Source: Candidatus Delongbacteria bacterium (GTDB taxonomy: Bacteria > UBA4055). From it: a DNA stretch of 11,292 nt. Where the stretch lies: positions 1 to 11,292 of the forward strand of contig JAQVNT010000034.1 in the NCBI GenBank assembly GCA_028702975.1, given 5' to 3'. The notes beneath the pieces are model-generated. The model had not been told where the DNA came from. It saw only the letters and a program-made list of their open reading frames with translations, and searched no databases. The position numbers were made by a program, and so were the translations under genes. Of this stretch, positions 1 to 8,075 are shown piece after piece (the first letter of the stretch is position 1; each line of letters opens with the position of its first letter).

Positions 1-1700
1 TATCCGAAGGCTGTATTGAGAAGATCAGGGTAAGGAAAGATCATTTTGACAGGCTGATGAAGGAAGCGATAGCCCCGGCGCCTGAACTCAAGCTCAATGA
101 CGAGCAGGAGGTATGCGCGGAAAAAGTCATTTCCGCGATCGTGTCGCAAAAGCACTCGGCTTTTCTGCTGCACGGCATTACCGGCAGCGGGAAAACGGCT
201 GTGTATATCAGGCTGGTGTCAGTGACTCTCAGCCTGAACAGAACTGCCCTGATACTGGTCCCAGAAATTTCCCTCACTCCGCAAATGGTCAGGCAGTTCA
301 GGACCCGCTTCGGTGATACCGTAGCGGTGATACACAGCCGCCAGAGCGACCTGGAGAGGTACGAGACCTGGGAGAAACTGAAGAACGGGACTTACAAAGT
401 CGCCGTCGGACCGAGGTCCGCACTGTTCGCGCCGCTGGACAATATCGGGCTTATAGTAGTGGACGAGGAGCACGACCAGTCCTATAAGCAGACAGATCAG
501 TCCCCGCGTTACTGCGCGAGGAACTCCGCGGTGATGCTGGGCTACATGCACGGCGCGCCTGTTGTGCTCGGCTCCGCCACGCCTTCCGCGGAATCCTATT
601 ATAATGCGGTAACTGGAAAATACACGCTTCTTGAAATAAATCAGAGATACAGCGATGCCGTACTTCCGCGGATAAAACTCGTCAAAAAAGAGAAGCCCGG
701 TAATATATTCGAAAAATACACCCTGGATGTTTTCAGGCGCGAACTTGATAAGTCAAGAAAGATAATCGTTCTTCAGAACAGGCGCGGATATTCCACATCC
801 CTGGTATGCCCCACCTGCAGAGAACCGGTAATGTGTCCCAAATGTTCCGTCCCTCTAGCCTACCACCTGGACAGAAAACAGCTCATCTGCCATTACTGCG
901 GATATTTTGAGAAGAGCAGGACGACCTGTCCCAAATGCGGAGACGAGAACATTTATTTTAAAGGCGCGGGAACGGAACAGGTCGAGCAGGAGCTAAAAAG
1001 ACTTTTCCCGTCCGTTCCGGTTTACCGCATGGATCAGGATTCGACCAGGAAAAAGAACGCCCACAGCGACATACTCGACCTCTTCGGCAAACCGGGAGCA
1101 GCTGTTCTGACAGGCACAAGGATGATCGCCAAAGGACTCGATTTCCATGATGTCAGCGTCGTCTGCATAGTAAATCTGGACTCCGAACTCATGTTCCCGG
1201 ATTTCAGGTCTGACGAGCGGGCGTTCCAGCTGACCGAGCAGGTAGCCGGAAGAGCCGGCAGAGGTAAGATAGAGGGTGAGGTGATACTTCAGGTCTTCAA
1301 CGACATGTCGCCTGTAATAGAGTATATAAAGGCTCACGACACTAAAGGTTTTTTAAAAGCCGAACTCGAAATGAGAAAGATCACTTCATACCCGCCCTTT
1401 TCCAGAATGATAAAAATAACTTTAAGCTCTGATAAACTTCCGGAACTTCAAAGCGCAGCGATGTCGGTATATCAGGCACTGGCATCAAAAAGAACAGGCT
1501 GCATCGTGTATAAGCCGGCGGAGAAAATGGTGCTCAAAGTAAACAATATATTTCGGTTGTATATTCTGATAAAATCACTTATAATTAATGACAGGAGCGG
1601 AATCATGACCCGCGGTCTGGTCTCGGACACGCTTAAAGGGCTGAAACTCTCCTCCACGATCAGAACAGATATTGATGTAGATCCTGTAGATCTAATGTAA
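1..1700 (+). CDS. priA: Primosomal protein N' / replication restart helicase PriA, 5' partial
   Basis: PriA is a 3'-5' superfamily 2 DNA helicase that recognises abandoned replication forks and reloads the replisome. The reading frame is open to the left edge: 18 codons precede the ATG at 57, so the gene starts outside the window, and about 170 residues of DNA-binding domain are missing compared with the usual ~730. Numbering from the ATG at 57, the Walker A motif GITGSGKT is at 40-47, the DEEH box at 136-139, GSATPS at 172-177, and the motif V/VI region (TGTRMIAKG, then QVAGRAGR at 395-402) follows. Eight cysteines (251, 254, 260, 263, 278, 281, 291, 294) form the two zinc sites inserted in the helicase core. 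The C-terminal domain carries the usual YPPF block. No motif is damaged. It is the first visible gene of a likely four-gene operon; the next gene starts 28 nt downstream. Confidence 0.97.
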   Translation, partial: SEGCIEKIRVRKDHFDRLMKEAIAPAPELKLNDEQEVCAEKVISAIVSQKHSAFLLHGITGSGKTAVYIRLVSVTLSLNRTALILVPEISLTPQMVRQFRTRFGDTVAVIHSRQSDLERYETWEKLKNGTYKVAVGPRSALFAPLDNIGLIVVDEEHDQSYKQTDQSPRYCARNSAVMLGYMHGAPVVLGSATPSAESYYNAVTGKYTLLEINQRYSDAVLPRIKLVKKEKPGNIFEKYTLDVFRRELDKSRKIIVLQNRRGYSTSLVCPTCREPVMCPKCSVPLAYHLDRKQLICHYCGYFEKSRTTCPKCGDENIYFKGAGTEQVEQELKRLFPSVPVYRMDQDSTRKKNAHSDILDLFGKPGAAVLTGTRMIAKGLDFHDVSVVCIVNLDSELMFPDFRSDERAFQLTEQVAGRAGRGKIEGEVILQVFNDMSPVIEYIKAHDTKGFLKAELEMRKITSYPPFSRMIKITLSSDKLPELQSAAMSVYQALASKRTGCIVYKPAEKMVLKVNNIFRLYILIKSLIINDRSGIMTRGLVSDTLKGLKLSSTIRTDIDVDPVDLM

Positions 1701-1728
1701 AAAATAAATTATTTGCGGGGGAAAGCAA

Positions 1729-2976
1729 ATGAGAATATTCAGATTAATTTTTGTGTTCGTACTAACGGCCGCCGGCATCGTTCAGAGCGCGACAGAGCTC
1801 GATTTTTCAAAAAAGAGAAATTATTTCCTTGGAGAAGGCGAATACGGTTCTGTAACTCTTCAGCTTAAAAGTGCCGAGACTTACGATTTTGAACCGGGCA
1901 TAAGCAGACCTTTCGTTCTGAAGAAACTGGATAATTCGGGTACAATACAGGTTATTTACGATGCGAGGACTCTGGACAACTCCGCTCTTAAGGACGGAAG
2001 CACAATGACGACATCGTTCGTATTCACAAAAAAGAATATCGGGAAAAAAGAACTGCTCAATGTTTCGGCGATCTACAGACCTGAAGTAAGGATCATGACA
2101 CCCGACTCTCTTCTTATGGATTTTTCGCAGCTTAATTTTACGCCTGAAAACAGAACGCTCACCCTTAAGATCAACTCCCTTAAAAAGGTAACGAACCTGA
2201 TCGTTGATGACCCTGAGAACATTCTTACTTTCGGCGGAGATGACAGGCTAACGCTGGAGAAAGGGATAAATGATATAAACATAACTTTTAACGGCCAAGA
2301 GAATTTCTCCGGCGAGGTCATGGCCTACAGAAAACTTTCTGAGGGAAAGATCAATCAGCTTTATTTTCTTGTGTCTGCAAAAAACTTCAAAGCTATACAG
2401 GTCGATGGAGAGGTTGAGACCGTGTCAGAGAACGAGATCAGGCAGATGATGATTGAGGATTCTCTGGAACAGGCCGGGCTTTACGCAGAAATGGGTGAGC
2501 AGTCGGCAGACGGATCGTCGGACGGCGGAGGTTCCGGTAAGATGTTCAGCACATTCGCCCTTATAGTCATAGCCTTTCTTGCTTTGATCATCCTGGTGCT
2601 TCTTGCGTTTATCATGATAAAAAAGAAAAATCCTCTTTTTGACACTTATGCGACCTTCTACGATGATGTGGCGACCCTTCTCAAGGTTCCTGTAAAGGGC
2701 GTTAACATAGACAAAAGCACCGAGGAGATAATGATGATACTTCTGGATAAATTCGACTACGGAATGCCGGATCAGCCGGAAGTAAAACAGGCTGAAGCCA
2801 AAAAGATCCTAAAAAAGCCGGCCGGGCTGAAAACTCCCGCTCCTGACAGAACCGTTGAAGCGCAGGACACAGGATCAATAGATCTGGACTTCGGATCGGA
2901 CCCTGATGCCGGAAAAACTGATAAGACGGAAGAGAAAAAAATATCGAGAGGATTCGATTTCCTTGACGAAGACTAG
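1729..2976 (+). CDS. Unrecognised single-pass membrane protein with signal peptide and acidic cytoplasmic tail
   Basis: I do not recognise the family of this 415-residue protein. Residues 1-21 form a signal peptide (MRIFR, a hydrophobic core, then a likely cut after VQSA). Residues 22-255 should lie outside the cytoplasm and are rich in alternating beta-strand-like sequence, suggesting immunoglobulin-like sandwich folds. A short Ser/Gly/Asp linker (259-270) leads to a strong membrane helix at about 273-297, stopped by IKKKN. The cytoplasmic part has a small, probably helical block (305-345) and then a disordered Lys/Pro/Asp-rich tail with two acidic-aromatic motifs, IDLDFGSD (384-391) and FDFLDED at the extreme C-terminus. 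The ATG at 1729 follows a purine-rich GCGGGGGAAAG, a good ribosome site. The next gene, a VWA membrane protein, starts 11 nt after the stop, so the two may act together. The topology is clear; the function is unknown. Confidence 0.85.
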   Translation: MRIFRLIFVFVLTAAGIVQSATELDFSKKRNYFLGEGEYGSVTLQLKSAETYDFEPGISRPFVLKKLDNSGTIQVIYDARTLDNSALKDGSTMTTSFVFTKKNIGKKELLNVSAIYRPEVRIMTPDSLLMDFSQLNFTPENRTLTLKINSLKKVTNLIVDDPENILTFGGDDRLTLEKGINDINITFNGQENFSGEVMAYRKLSEGKINQLYFLVSAKNFKAIQVDGEVETVSENEIRQMMIEDSLEQAGLYAEMGEQSADGSSDGGGSGKMFSTFALIVIAFLALIILVLLAFIMIKKKNPLFDTYATFYDDVATLLKVPVKGVNIDKSTEEIMMILLDKFDYGMPDQPEVKQAEAKKILKKPAGLKTPAPDRTVEAQDTGSIDLDFGSDPDAGKTDKTEEKKISRGFDFLDED

Positions 2977-2987
2977 ACCTTAATTAT

Positions 2988-5009
2988 ATGTCTTTTGAAC
3001 TCAAATACCCGCTTATGATCCTGGCCGTATCGCTGGCGGCGGTTTACTTTGCCGTAAGATATTACCTGCAGAAAGAAAAACTGCCGGGAAAAAGCTTTAA
3101 AACACTTTTCTGGCTTAAATACATTTTTCTTTCGGGCGCAGTCCTCATTATGTTCGATCCGGAGATCATATTCAAAAACAGCGAAAACATCCTGCAGAAG
3201 CACATACTCCTCTTCGACAACTCATCTTCAGTGCCGCGCGGCGGAGAAACGGACACCTCTTCGTTCAGGTCGGTCTTGAGACGGTTTTCTAAGGATGAGT
3301 CCTTTATATTCTATAAATTCGGTTCGGAATCCGACACTCTTTCCTCTCCCGACATGCTGGACTACACCGATAATTTCTCATCCGTATCTTCTTCTTCCGT
3401 CGAAGCTCTGATCGAAAGAGCGGTTTCTAAGGAGAACGCGGTCTCGGTCATTCTTTTCACTGACGGGAATTTCACTGACGCCAATAATTTCTCTTTGAGG
3501 ACAGGTCTCCGCACGGACATCGTTCATGGAACTCCCGTAACGGAGGACCCCGATATTTTCATAAAGATGACCGACTATAACGACAATCCCGCTCCGGGCT
3601 CGGAAAAGGATATTACTGTTATCGCCGGATATGAAGGATACCCTGCCGGAGGAGATTTTACTCTGACCGTCTCGGAAAACAACAGGACTCTGATCAGAAA
3701 AACGGGAAAGATACCCGCGCCGGGAACTTTTGTCACGCTCAAAGTCGAACTGCCTGAAATGAATTCCGACCTCCGGGAACTTGAATTATCGATAACTCCG
3801 CTCAAAGGGGAAAAGAATCTCTTCAACAATAAAAAGACCGCCGTCCAGAGGCTTCTTACATCTTCATCGGTCTTTTTAGTCGTATCCGACGCACCGTCGC
3901 TCGATCTTTCGTTCTTTTTAAAACTGCTCGGATCTTCGGGATACAGTTTTGAGCTTTTTTACGGCAGAGAACTGAACAAAATAACTGACACAGGAAAATA
4001 CTCGGCTCTGATCAGTTTCAACATGCCTGTCAGAGGGACATTCTCCTCTTTTGAGAAGATAGCGAAAGAATTCAGATCGAAACTTTTCTTTACAGGCGGC
4101 AGGACAGACCTCGCCGCACTCGACAGGATAACGGGAGCGGGGCTTAAAAATTACAGGCATTTAAAAACTGAAGGCTTCTTTTCCGGAAAAGCTCCAGACG
4201 CCGGAGGATTTCTTATGCAGAGAGGCAGTATGCGTATCAGCATGGACGGACTGCCGGGCATTGAGTACGATCAGGCTTTTGTTCCTTCGAATAAGAATAC
4301 CGTACCGCTTTTAACCGCCGAGGGCAAATCTTCCCCCGCCGTTCTTTTCATGAACCGGGATGAAAAAGACCTGACGCTTATTTCTACATTCAGATCGTTC
4401 TGGAAGCTTTTATTCAATGACAGGAGCGATAATTTTTCATCTCTTATGCTTAACATAATAGACCTGACCGCTGTGGACAGAAAATCGGAGAGGATCAGGA
4501 TAGCATCGGTTAAACCTGAATATTATTCGGGAGAAAAAACGGTTCTTTCCGGTAATATCCTGGACGAAAATCTCAGGCCGGTTCAGGATGCGGCCGCGGA
4601 AGTAACGGTACTGGAAAATTCATTAAAATCGCAGCTTAAGTTCGAGAACGGGGAATGGAGCGCAGGATTTTATATAGCAGAACCTGGAGTTTATACAGCG
4701 AGGATCAGAACCGGGGAAGCAGACGGCGGATTAACGAAAGATATAAAATTCAGGATACTTCAGAACGACCTTGAGACGGCAAGAACAGGATCCGACACTC
4801 TTTATTTAAAAAGTTTTGCGCGCGCAAGGAACGGCGAAGCTTTTCCCGCCGATTCAGCCGAAGCTATGCTGAAAAGAAGATCGGGCAATTTTGATACGGT
4901 AAGCAGAGAAACATCTTTGAGACTGACAGTCAATCTGTGGTACTTTTTGTTCCTTCTCCTTATCTTCATCGCCGAACTTACGATCAGGAAATACAAAGAC
5001 CTTTCATAA
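2988..5009 (+). CDS. Membrane-anchored VWA-domain protein (BatA-like layout)
   Basis: This 673-residue protein has two N-terminal membrane helices (about 7-24 and 39-56) and one at the C-terminus (about 648-665), with the large middle part probably outside the cytoplasm. A von Willebrand factor A fold starts just after helix 2. Its metal-site (MIDAS) motif D-x-S-x-S is present as DNSSS at 77-81, and the second acidic loop is FTDG at 157-160. Residues 293-375 resemble the glutamine-amidotransferase-like Rossmann domain often found in such proteins. Residues 505-590 look like a beta-sandwich with 'SGEKTVLSGN' and 'GVYTARI' phrases. Helix-VWA-helix layouts are typical of BatA/BatB-like envelope proteins, but no MoxR ATPase or second VWA gene is visible here. 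The ATG at 2988 is the only plausible start, because an in-frame TGA lies at 2964. It lacks a clear Shine-Dalgarno, so translation may be coupled to the gene 11 nt upstream. Substrate and role are unknown. Confidence 0.88.
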   Translation: MSFELKYPLMILAVSLAAVYFAVRYYLQKEKLPGKSFKTLFWLKYIFLSGAVLIMFDPEIIFKNSENILQKHILLFDNSSSVPRGGETDTSSFRSVLRRFSKDESFIFYKFGSESDTLSSPDMLDYTDNFSSVSSSSVEALIERAVSKENAVSVILFTDGNFTDANNFSLRTGLRTDIVHGTPVTEDPDIFIKMTDYNDNPAPGSEKDITVIAGYEGYPAGGDFTLTVSENNRTLIRKTGKIPAPGTFVTLKVELPEMNSDLRELELSITPLKGEKNLFNNKKTAVQRLLTSSSVFLVVSDAPSLDLSFFLKLLGSSGYSFELFYGRELNKITDTGKYSALISFNMPVRGTFSSFEKIAKEFRSKLFFTGGRTDLAALDRITGAGLKNYRHLKTEGFFSGKAPDAGGFLMQRGSMRISMDGLPGIEYDQAFVPSNKNTVPLLTAEGKSSPAVLFMNRDEKDLTLISTFRSFWKLLFNDRSDNFSSLMLNIIDLTAVDRKSERIRIASVKPEYYSGEKTVLSGNILDENLRPVQDAAAEVTVLENSLKSQLKFENGEWSAGFYIAEPGVYTARIRTGEADGGLTKDIKFRILQNDLETARTGSDTLYLKSFARARNGEAFPADSAEAMLKRRSGNFDTVSRETSLRLTVNLWYFLFLLLIFIAELTIRKYKDLS

Positions 5010-5026
5010 TATTTTAAGGAACACCG

Positions 5027-6340
5027 ATGGCAAAGAATCCCAAAACGAATTTTGTTTGTACCGAATGCGGCTACGATACGCCCAAATGGCTCGGAAAATG
5101 CCCGTCATGCGGGGTCTGGGGCTCGCTGAAAGAATTCCGCGAATCCAAACAGGGCAACTCCCCTGTTTACACGGGAGCCGCCGCCGAACCTGTCAGCCTG
5201 AAAGACATAAGGATGGAGGAATCTAAAAGATACCTCTCCGGCATAACCGAACTCGACAGAGTGTTAGGCGGCGGCTGCATCAGCGGCATGGCCGCTCTTG
5301 TGGGCGGCGATCCCGGAATAGGAAAGTCCACCCTGATGCTGAAATATATTTCCAACCTGCAGTCACAGGGTTTGAAGACCCTCTATGTTTCGGGTGAGGA
5401 ATCGCCGCACCAGATCAAGAGCCGTGCGGAAAGGATAGGCGCAGACGCGGGGGATGTGTGCATCTTCTGCGAGAACGATGTAAGGGCGGTTCTGGACTGG
5501 ATAGAAAAGAACAGGCCGGACATCGTCGTCATCGATTCAGTCCAGACCGTCTGCGACCCGTCCGACGACTCGTCCCCGGGCTCGCCCGGGCAGGTCAGAA
5601 CAACGGCGGCCAGGATAATAACGGCGGCCAAGAAACTCGGTTTCTGCGTTTTTATTGTGGGGCATGTGACAAAAGAGGGATTTATTGCCGGTCCGAAAAT
5701 GATAGAACACATGGTGGACGCCGTTCTCTATTTTGAGGGCGACAGATTCCACGGCTTCAGGATATTGAGAACGGTAAAGAACCGCTACGGGTCCACGAAC
5801 GAGATAGGTCTTTTCGAGATGAGGCCTGAAGGACTCGCGGAAGTCACTAATCCCTCAAGTTATTTTTTGAACGAGACCACACTGGACGCGCCCGGTGCTT
5901 CGATAGCCGCAACGCTCGAAGGTACCCGCCCGCTGCTCATCGAGATCCAGGCTCTGGTCACCTCACCGAGCTTCGGGAATCCGCAGAGGAACTGCGTCGG
6001 GTTCGACATAAAAAGACTAAGCAAGATAATAGCCGTTCTGGACAGAAAGATCGGTCTGAACATAGCCGGACAGGACATTTTTCTAAATGTCACCGGAGGA
6101 GCAAAACTTACCGATCCCGGAGCAGATGTGTCCGTGGCTGTCTCTCTCATATCGTCGTTCAGAAATTTTACAGTCCCTCCAAAGAGCGTTTTTTTTGGCG
6201 AAGTGGGTCTGAACGGGGAAATAAGACCGGTCTCGGGTTCCGAATCAAGAATAAGCGAAAGTAAAAAACTTGGTTTTAAGAACATTTACTCTTCATCGAA
6301 TGTAAAAGACCTTGCCGAGCTTGTAAGCCTTATAATATGA
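5027..6340 (+). CDS. radA: DNA repair protein RadA (Sms), branch-migration helicase
   Basis: RadA is a RecA-related, DnaB-like hexameric helicase that drives branch migration of recombination intermediates and helps process stalled forks. At 437 residues it is close to the normal ~450-460. Cysteines 11, 14, 25 and 28 form the N-terminal zinc finger (CTEC...CPSC). Walker A is GDPGIGKST at 94-102, Walker B is IVVID ending at D170, and the RadA signature KNRYGS is at 251-256. Residues from about 275 to the end form the Lon-protease-like domain, which in this family acts as a DNA-binding scaffold, not a protease. The ATG at 5027 follows a TTTAAGGA ribosome site and lies 17 nt after the stop of the VWA gene, so it is probably the last gene of the priA operon. 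All signature motifs are intact. Confidence 0.98.
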   Translation: MAKNPKTNFVCTECGYDTPKWLGKCPSCGVWGSLKEFRESKQGNSPVYTGAAAEPVSLKDIRMEESKRYLSGITELDRVLGGGCISGMAALVGGDPGIGKSTLMLKYISNLQSQGLKTLYVSGEESPHQIKSRAERIGADAGDVCIFCENDVRAVLDWIEKNRPDIVVIDSVQTVCDPSDDSSPGSPGQVRTTAARIITAAKKLGFCVFIVGHVTKEGFIAGPKMIEHMVDAVLYFEGDRFHGFRILRTVKNRYGSTNEIGLFEMRPEGLAEVTNPSSYFLNETTLDAPGASIAATLEGTRPLLIEIQALVTSPSFGNPQRNCVGFDIKRLSKIIAVLDRKIGLNIAGQDIFLNVTGGAKLTDPGADVSVAVSLISSFRNFTVPPKSVFFGEVGLNGEIRPVSGSESRISESKKLGFKNIYSSSNVKDLAELVSLII

Positions 6341-6360
6341 AGTTTTCTAAAATTATCGGC

Positions 6361-6389
6361 TTGACATCGGGCAGTTGAGTATTTATATT
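6361..6389 (+). promoter_or_regulatory. Candidate sigma70-type promoter P1
   Basis: A perfect TTGACA (6361-6366) is followed by exactly 17 nt and then TATATT (6384-6389), five of six matches to the -10 consensus. The predicted start point is near 6395-6397. It lies 20 nt after the radA stop and points toward nnr. The start point falls inside the 5' arm of the hairpin described at 6393-6420. That RNA start is inferred, not seen. Confidence 0.6.
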
Positions 6390-6392
6390 GTC

Positions 6393-6420
6393 AACAGTGT
6401 TGGTCGCCCGCTGTTTTTTT
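6393..6420 (+). terminator. Intrinsic terminator after radA
   Basis: AACAGTG (6393-6399) pairs with CGCTGTT (6409-6415), including one G-U pair. After a two-base bulge (6400-6401), GG (6402-6403) pairs with CC (6407-6408) around a 3-nt TCG loop. The hairpin is followed by a run of seven T (6414-6420), two of which are used in the stem. This is a reasonable rho-independent terminator for RNA reading through radA. The bulge and the modest stem lower confidence. Confidence 0.55.
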
Positions 6421-6442
6421 CGGGCACAGTATGTAAGATCAA

Positions 6443-6451
6443 TGTTATAAT
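6443..6451 (+). promoter_or_regulatory. Candidate extended -10 promoter P2 for nnr-rel
   Basis: TGTTATAAT gives a TGn extension followed by a perfect TATAAT (6446-6451). No good -35 box lies 16-18 nt upstream, which is usual for extended -10 promoters. The predicted start near 6457-6459 gives a leader of about 65 nt. It is downstream of the terminator at 6393-6420, so it is the simplest candidate for driving nnr and rel. Confidence 0.5.
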
Positions 6452-6521
6452 GTTTTCCGTTTTACCGGGTGATGACAGATTGCTGTTCTAAAAATAATTA
6501 AATATTAGAGGTAAAAAGACG

Positions 6522-8075
6522 ATGAAGAAATTAGTTACGGCCGAGATAATGAAACAGCTCGACAAACTTTCCTTCGAGCAGTACGGGATAAAACCCTCCG
6601 CGCTGATGGAGAATGCGGGAAAATGCGTTTTCGAGACGGTAAAGAAATACGAGGGAAGCGTTGAAGGGAAAAAGGTATCCGTTGTCTGCGGAAAGGGAAA
6701 TAACGGCGGCGACGGGCTCTCCGCGGCTTTTCATCTAATTACGGACGGCGCGGATGTGACCGTTACGGTACTTGCCGGAAAAGACGACATTTCCGAAGAA
6801 TCTAAAGAGCAGCTCAAAAAACTTTCAAAGAAAACAAAGAATATCAATTTCATAAGCTCGGCGGATGAATTCGATCTTGCGGGAACGGACCTTGTGATAG
6901 ACGCCATATTCGGAACGGGCTTCAATTCGAACCCTGAAGGACTTTTTTATGATGTAATAAAGAAGATAAACGATTCTGACTGCAGAGTTTATTCTATAGA
7001 CATCCCGTCCTGCATACACGGAACAACGGGAAACGCCGAGGACATAGCTGTTTTCGCGGATAATACAATAACTCTCGGATATCCCAAGATCGGGCTCTAT
7101 ATTAACGACGGATATTTACATTCAGGCGCGATAGATGTTGTTGACATCGGACTTCCGAAGGAACTCGATGACGAGATTCTTGACACCCGGATGCTTCTCG
7201 AAGAGTCTGACGCGACGGGCGTTTACCGTAAAAGAAGCCTCACCTGCGAAAAAAAGGATTTCGGCAAAATATTCAATTTCTCGGGATCGCTTTCAATGCC
7301 CGGAGCGGCGGCTCTATCGTCTCTTGCGGCGCTTAAGGCGGGCTGCGGACTGATCAAGCTCGGAATACCGATGAACATCTCCGCCTCAATATCAACAGTG
7401 TATCCGGAGGTCATGACGATACCTTTGGGATATGCGCAGCCCGGTTTCACATCCATGCTCGCGGAGAAGGATGTGATCAAGGGATACCGCTGGGCCGACG
7501 CCCTTCTGGTGGGCCCGGGACTTTCCGTTCATCCGGAAACCAAAAAAGTTATCAAGAGACTCATACAGAAATTCGAGCCCGGAAAGCCCGTGGTACTTGA
7601 CGCCGACGCGCTCAACACCCTTGCCGAGGTTCCGGACCTGATGAACGATCTCAAAGCCGATGTTATCATAACGCCTCACAACGGCGAAATGGCAAGACTC
7701 TGCCAGACAAGCAAGGAGCTGTTCCTTTTGAACAGGCTGGAGATAACGGTTCAGAAAGCCATAGAATGGAAGTGTTTTATAATACTTAAGGGAACGCCGA
7801 CTTTGATCGCGTGTCCGGACGGCAAAGTAATGATCCATATAAACAAAAATCCGGGCCTGGCCAAAGGAGGTACCGGCGATGTTCTCGCGGGAATAGTAGT
7901 GAGCCTGCTCGGTCAGAAGATCAGCCGCGACAAAGCTGCGGTAACGGCGCTTTTCGTTCACTCGATAGCGGGACAGCTGGCTACGGATAAAATGGGCGAA
8001 GCGAGCGTGCTTCCTTCCGACCTGGTCGCTGAGATCCCCGCCGCGGTCAAGTATCTGTCGTCTCTGGAGAAATAA
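6522..8075 (+). CDS. nnr: Bifunctional NAD(P)H-hydrate epimerase / ADP-dependent dehydratase (YjeF family)
   Basis: Nnr repairs hydrated NADH and NADPH (NAD(P)HX), which form spontaneously or through GAPDH side reactions. The N-terminal half interconverts the R and S forms; the C-terminal half dehydrates the S form using ADP. At 517 residues it has the full two-domain length. The epimerase (about 1-215) carries NNGGDG (60-65) and the DAIFGTG loop (127-133, with the catalytic-type Asp127). The dehydratase (about 225-517) has a ribokinase-like fold with VGPG at 330-333, DADALN at 360-365, and NPGLAKGGTGDVL at 443-455, which includes the catalytic Asp453. Two loops differ from the usual consensus: IPSCIH replaces IPSG(L/I)D, and TPHNGE replaces TPHPGE. 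AGAGG (6507-6511) lies 10 nt before the ATG. Its stop overlaps the rel start by one base, so the two genes are almost certainly co-expressed. Confidence 0.96.
   Translation: MKKLVTAEIMKQLDKLSFEQYGIKPSALMENAGKCVFETVKKYEGSVEGKKVSVVCGKGNNGGDGLSAAFHLITDGADVTVTVLAGKDDISEESKEQLKKLSKKTKNINFISSADEFDLAGTDLVIDAIFGTGFNSNPEGLFYDVIKKINDSDCRVYSIDIPSCIHGTTGNAEDIAVFADNTITLGYPKIGLYINDGYLHSGAIDVVDIGLPKELDDEILDTRMLLEESDATGVYRKRSLTCEKKDFGKIFNFSGSLSMPGAAALSSLAALKAGCGLIKLGIPMNISASISTVYPEVMTIPLGYAQPGFTSMLAEKDVIKGYRWADALLVGPGLSVHPETKKVIKRLIQKFEPGKPVVLDADALNTLAEVPDLMNDLKADVIITPHNGEMARLCQTSKELFLLNRLEITVQKAIEWKCFIILKGTPTLIACPDGKVMIHINKNPGLAKGGTGDVLAGIVVSLLGQKISRDKAAVTALFVHSIAGQLATDKMGEASVLPSDLVAEIPAAVKYLSSLEK

Noticed and set aside
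57..1700. The ATG at 57 as the true start of priA
   Set aside because: The frame is open to the window edge and the protein would lack the whole N-terminal DNA-binding region; no ribosome site fits.
6406..6429. An H-type pseudoknot from GCCCG/CGGGC and CTGT/ACAG
   Set aside because: The pairings interleave in the right order, but both crossing loops would be zero nucleotides long, which cannot span the helices.
6475..6486. Hairpin ACAG-ATTG-CTGT before nnr as a riboswitch or thermosensor
   Set aside because: Only four base pairs, no conserved riboswitch core in the leader, and it does not cover the nnr ribosome site.
6450..6491. A 13-codon possible leader peptide (MFSVLPGDDRLLF)
   Set aside because: No ribosome site, and its ATG overlaps the P2 -10 box, so RNA from P2 would start after it.
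6472..6501. A 9-codon possible leader peptide (MTDCCSKNN) downstream of P2
   Set aside because: Only a poor GGGTG before the ATG, and no codon run or hairpin pair that would make an attenuator.
7392..7961. A 189-codon open frame on the minus strand inside nnr
   Set aside because: It lies wholly opposite a well-conserved gene, has no recognisable motif or ribosome site, and reflects codon bias of the plus-strand gene.
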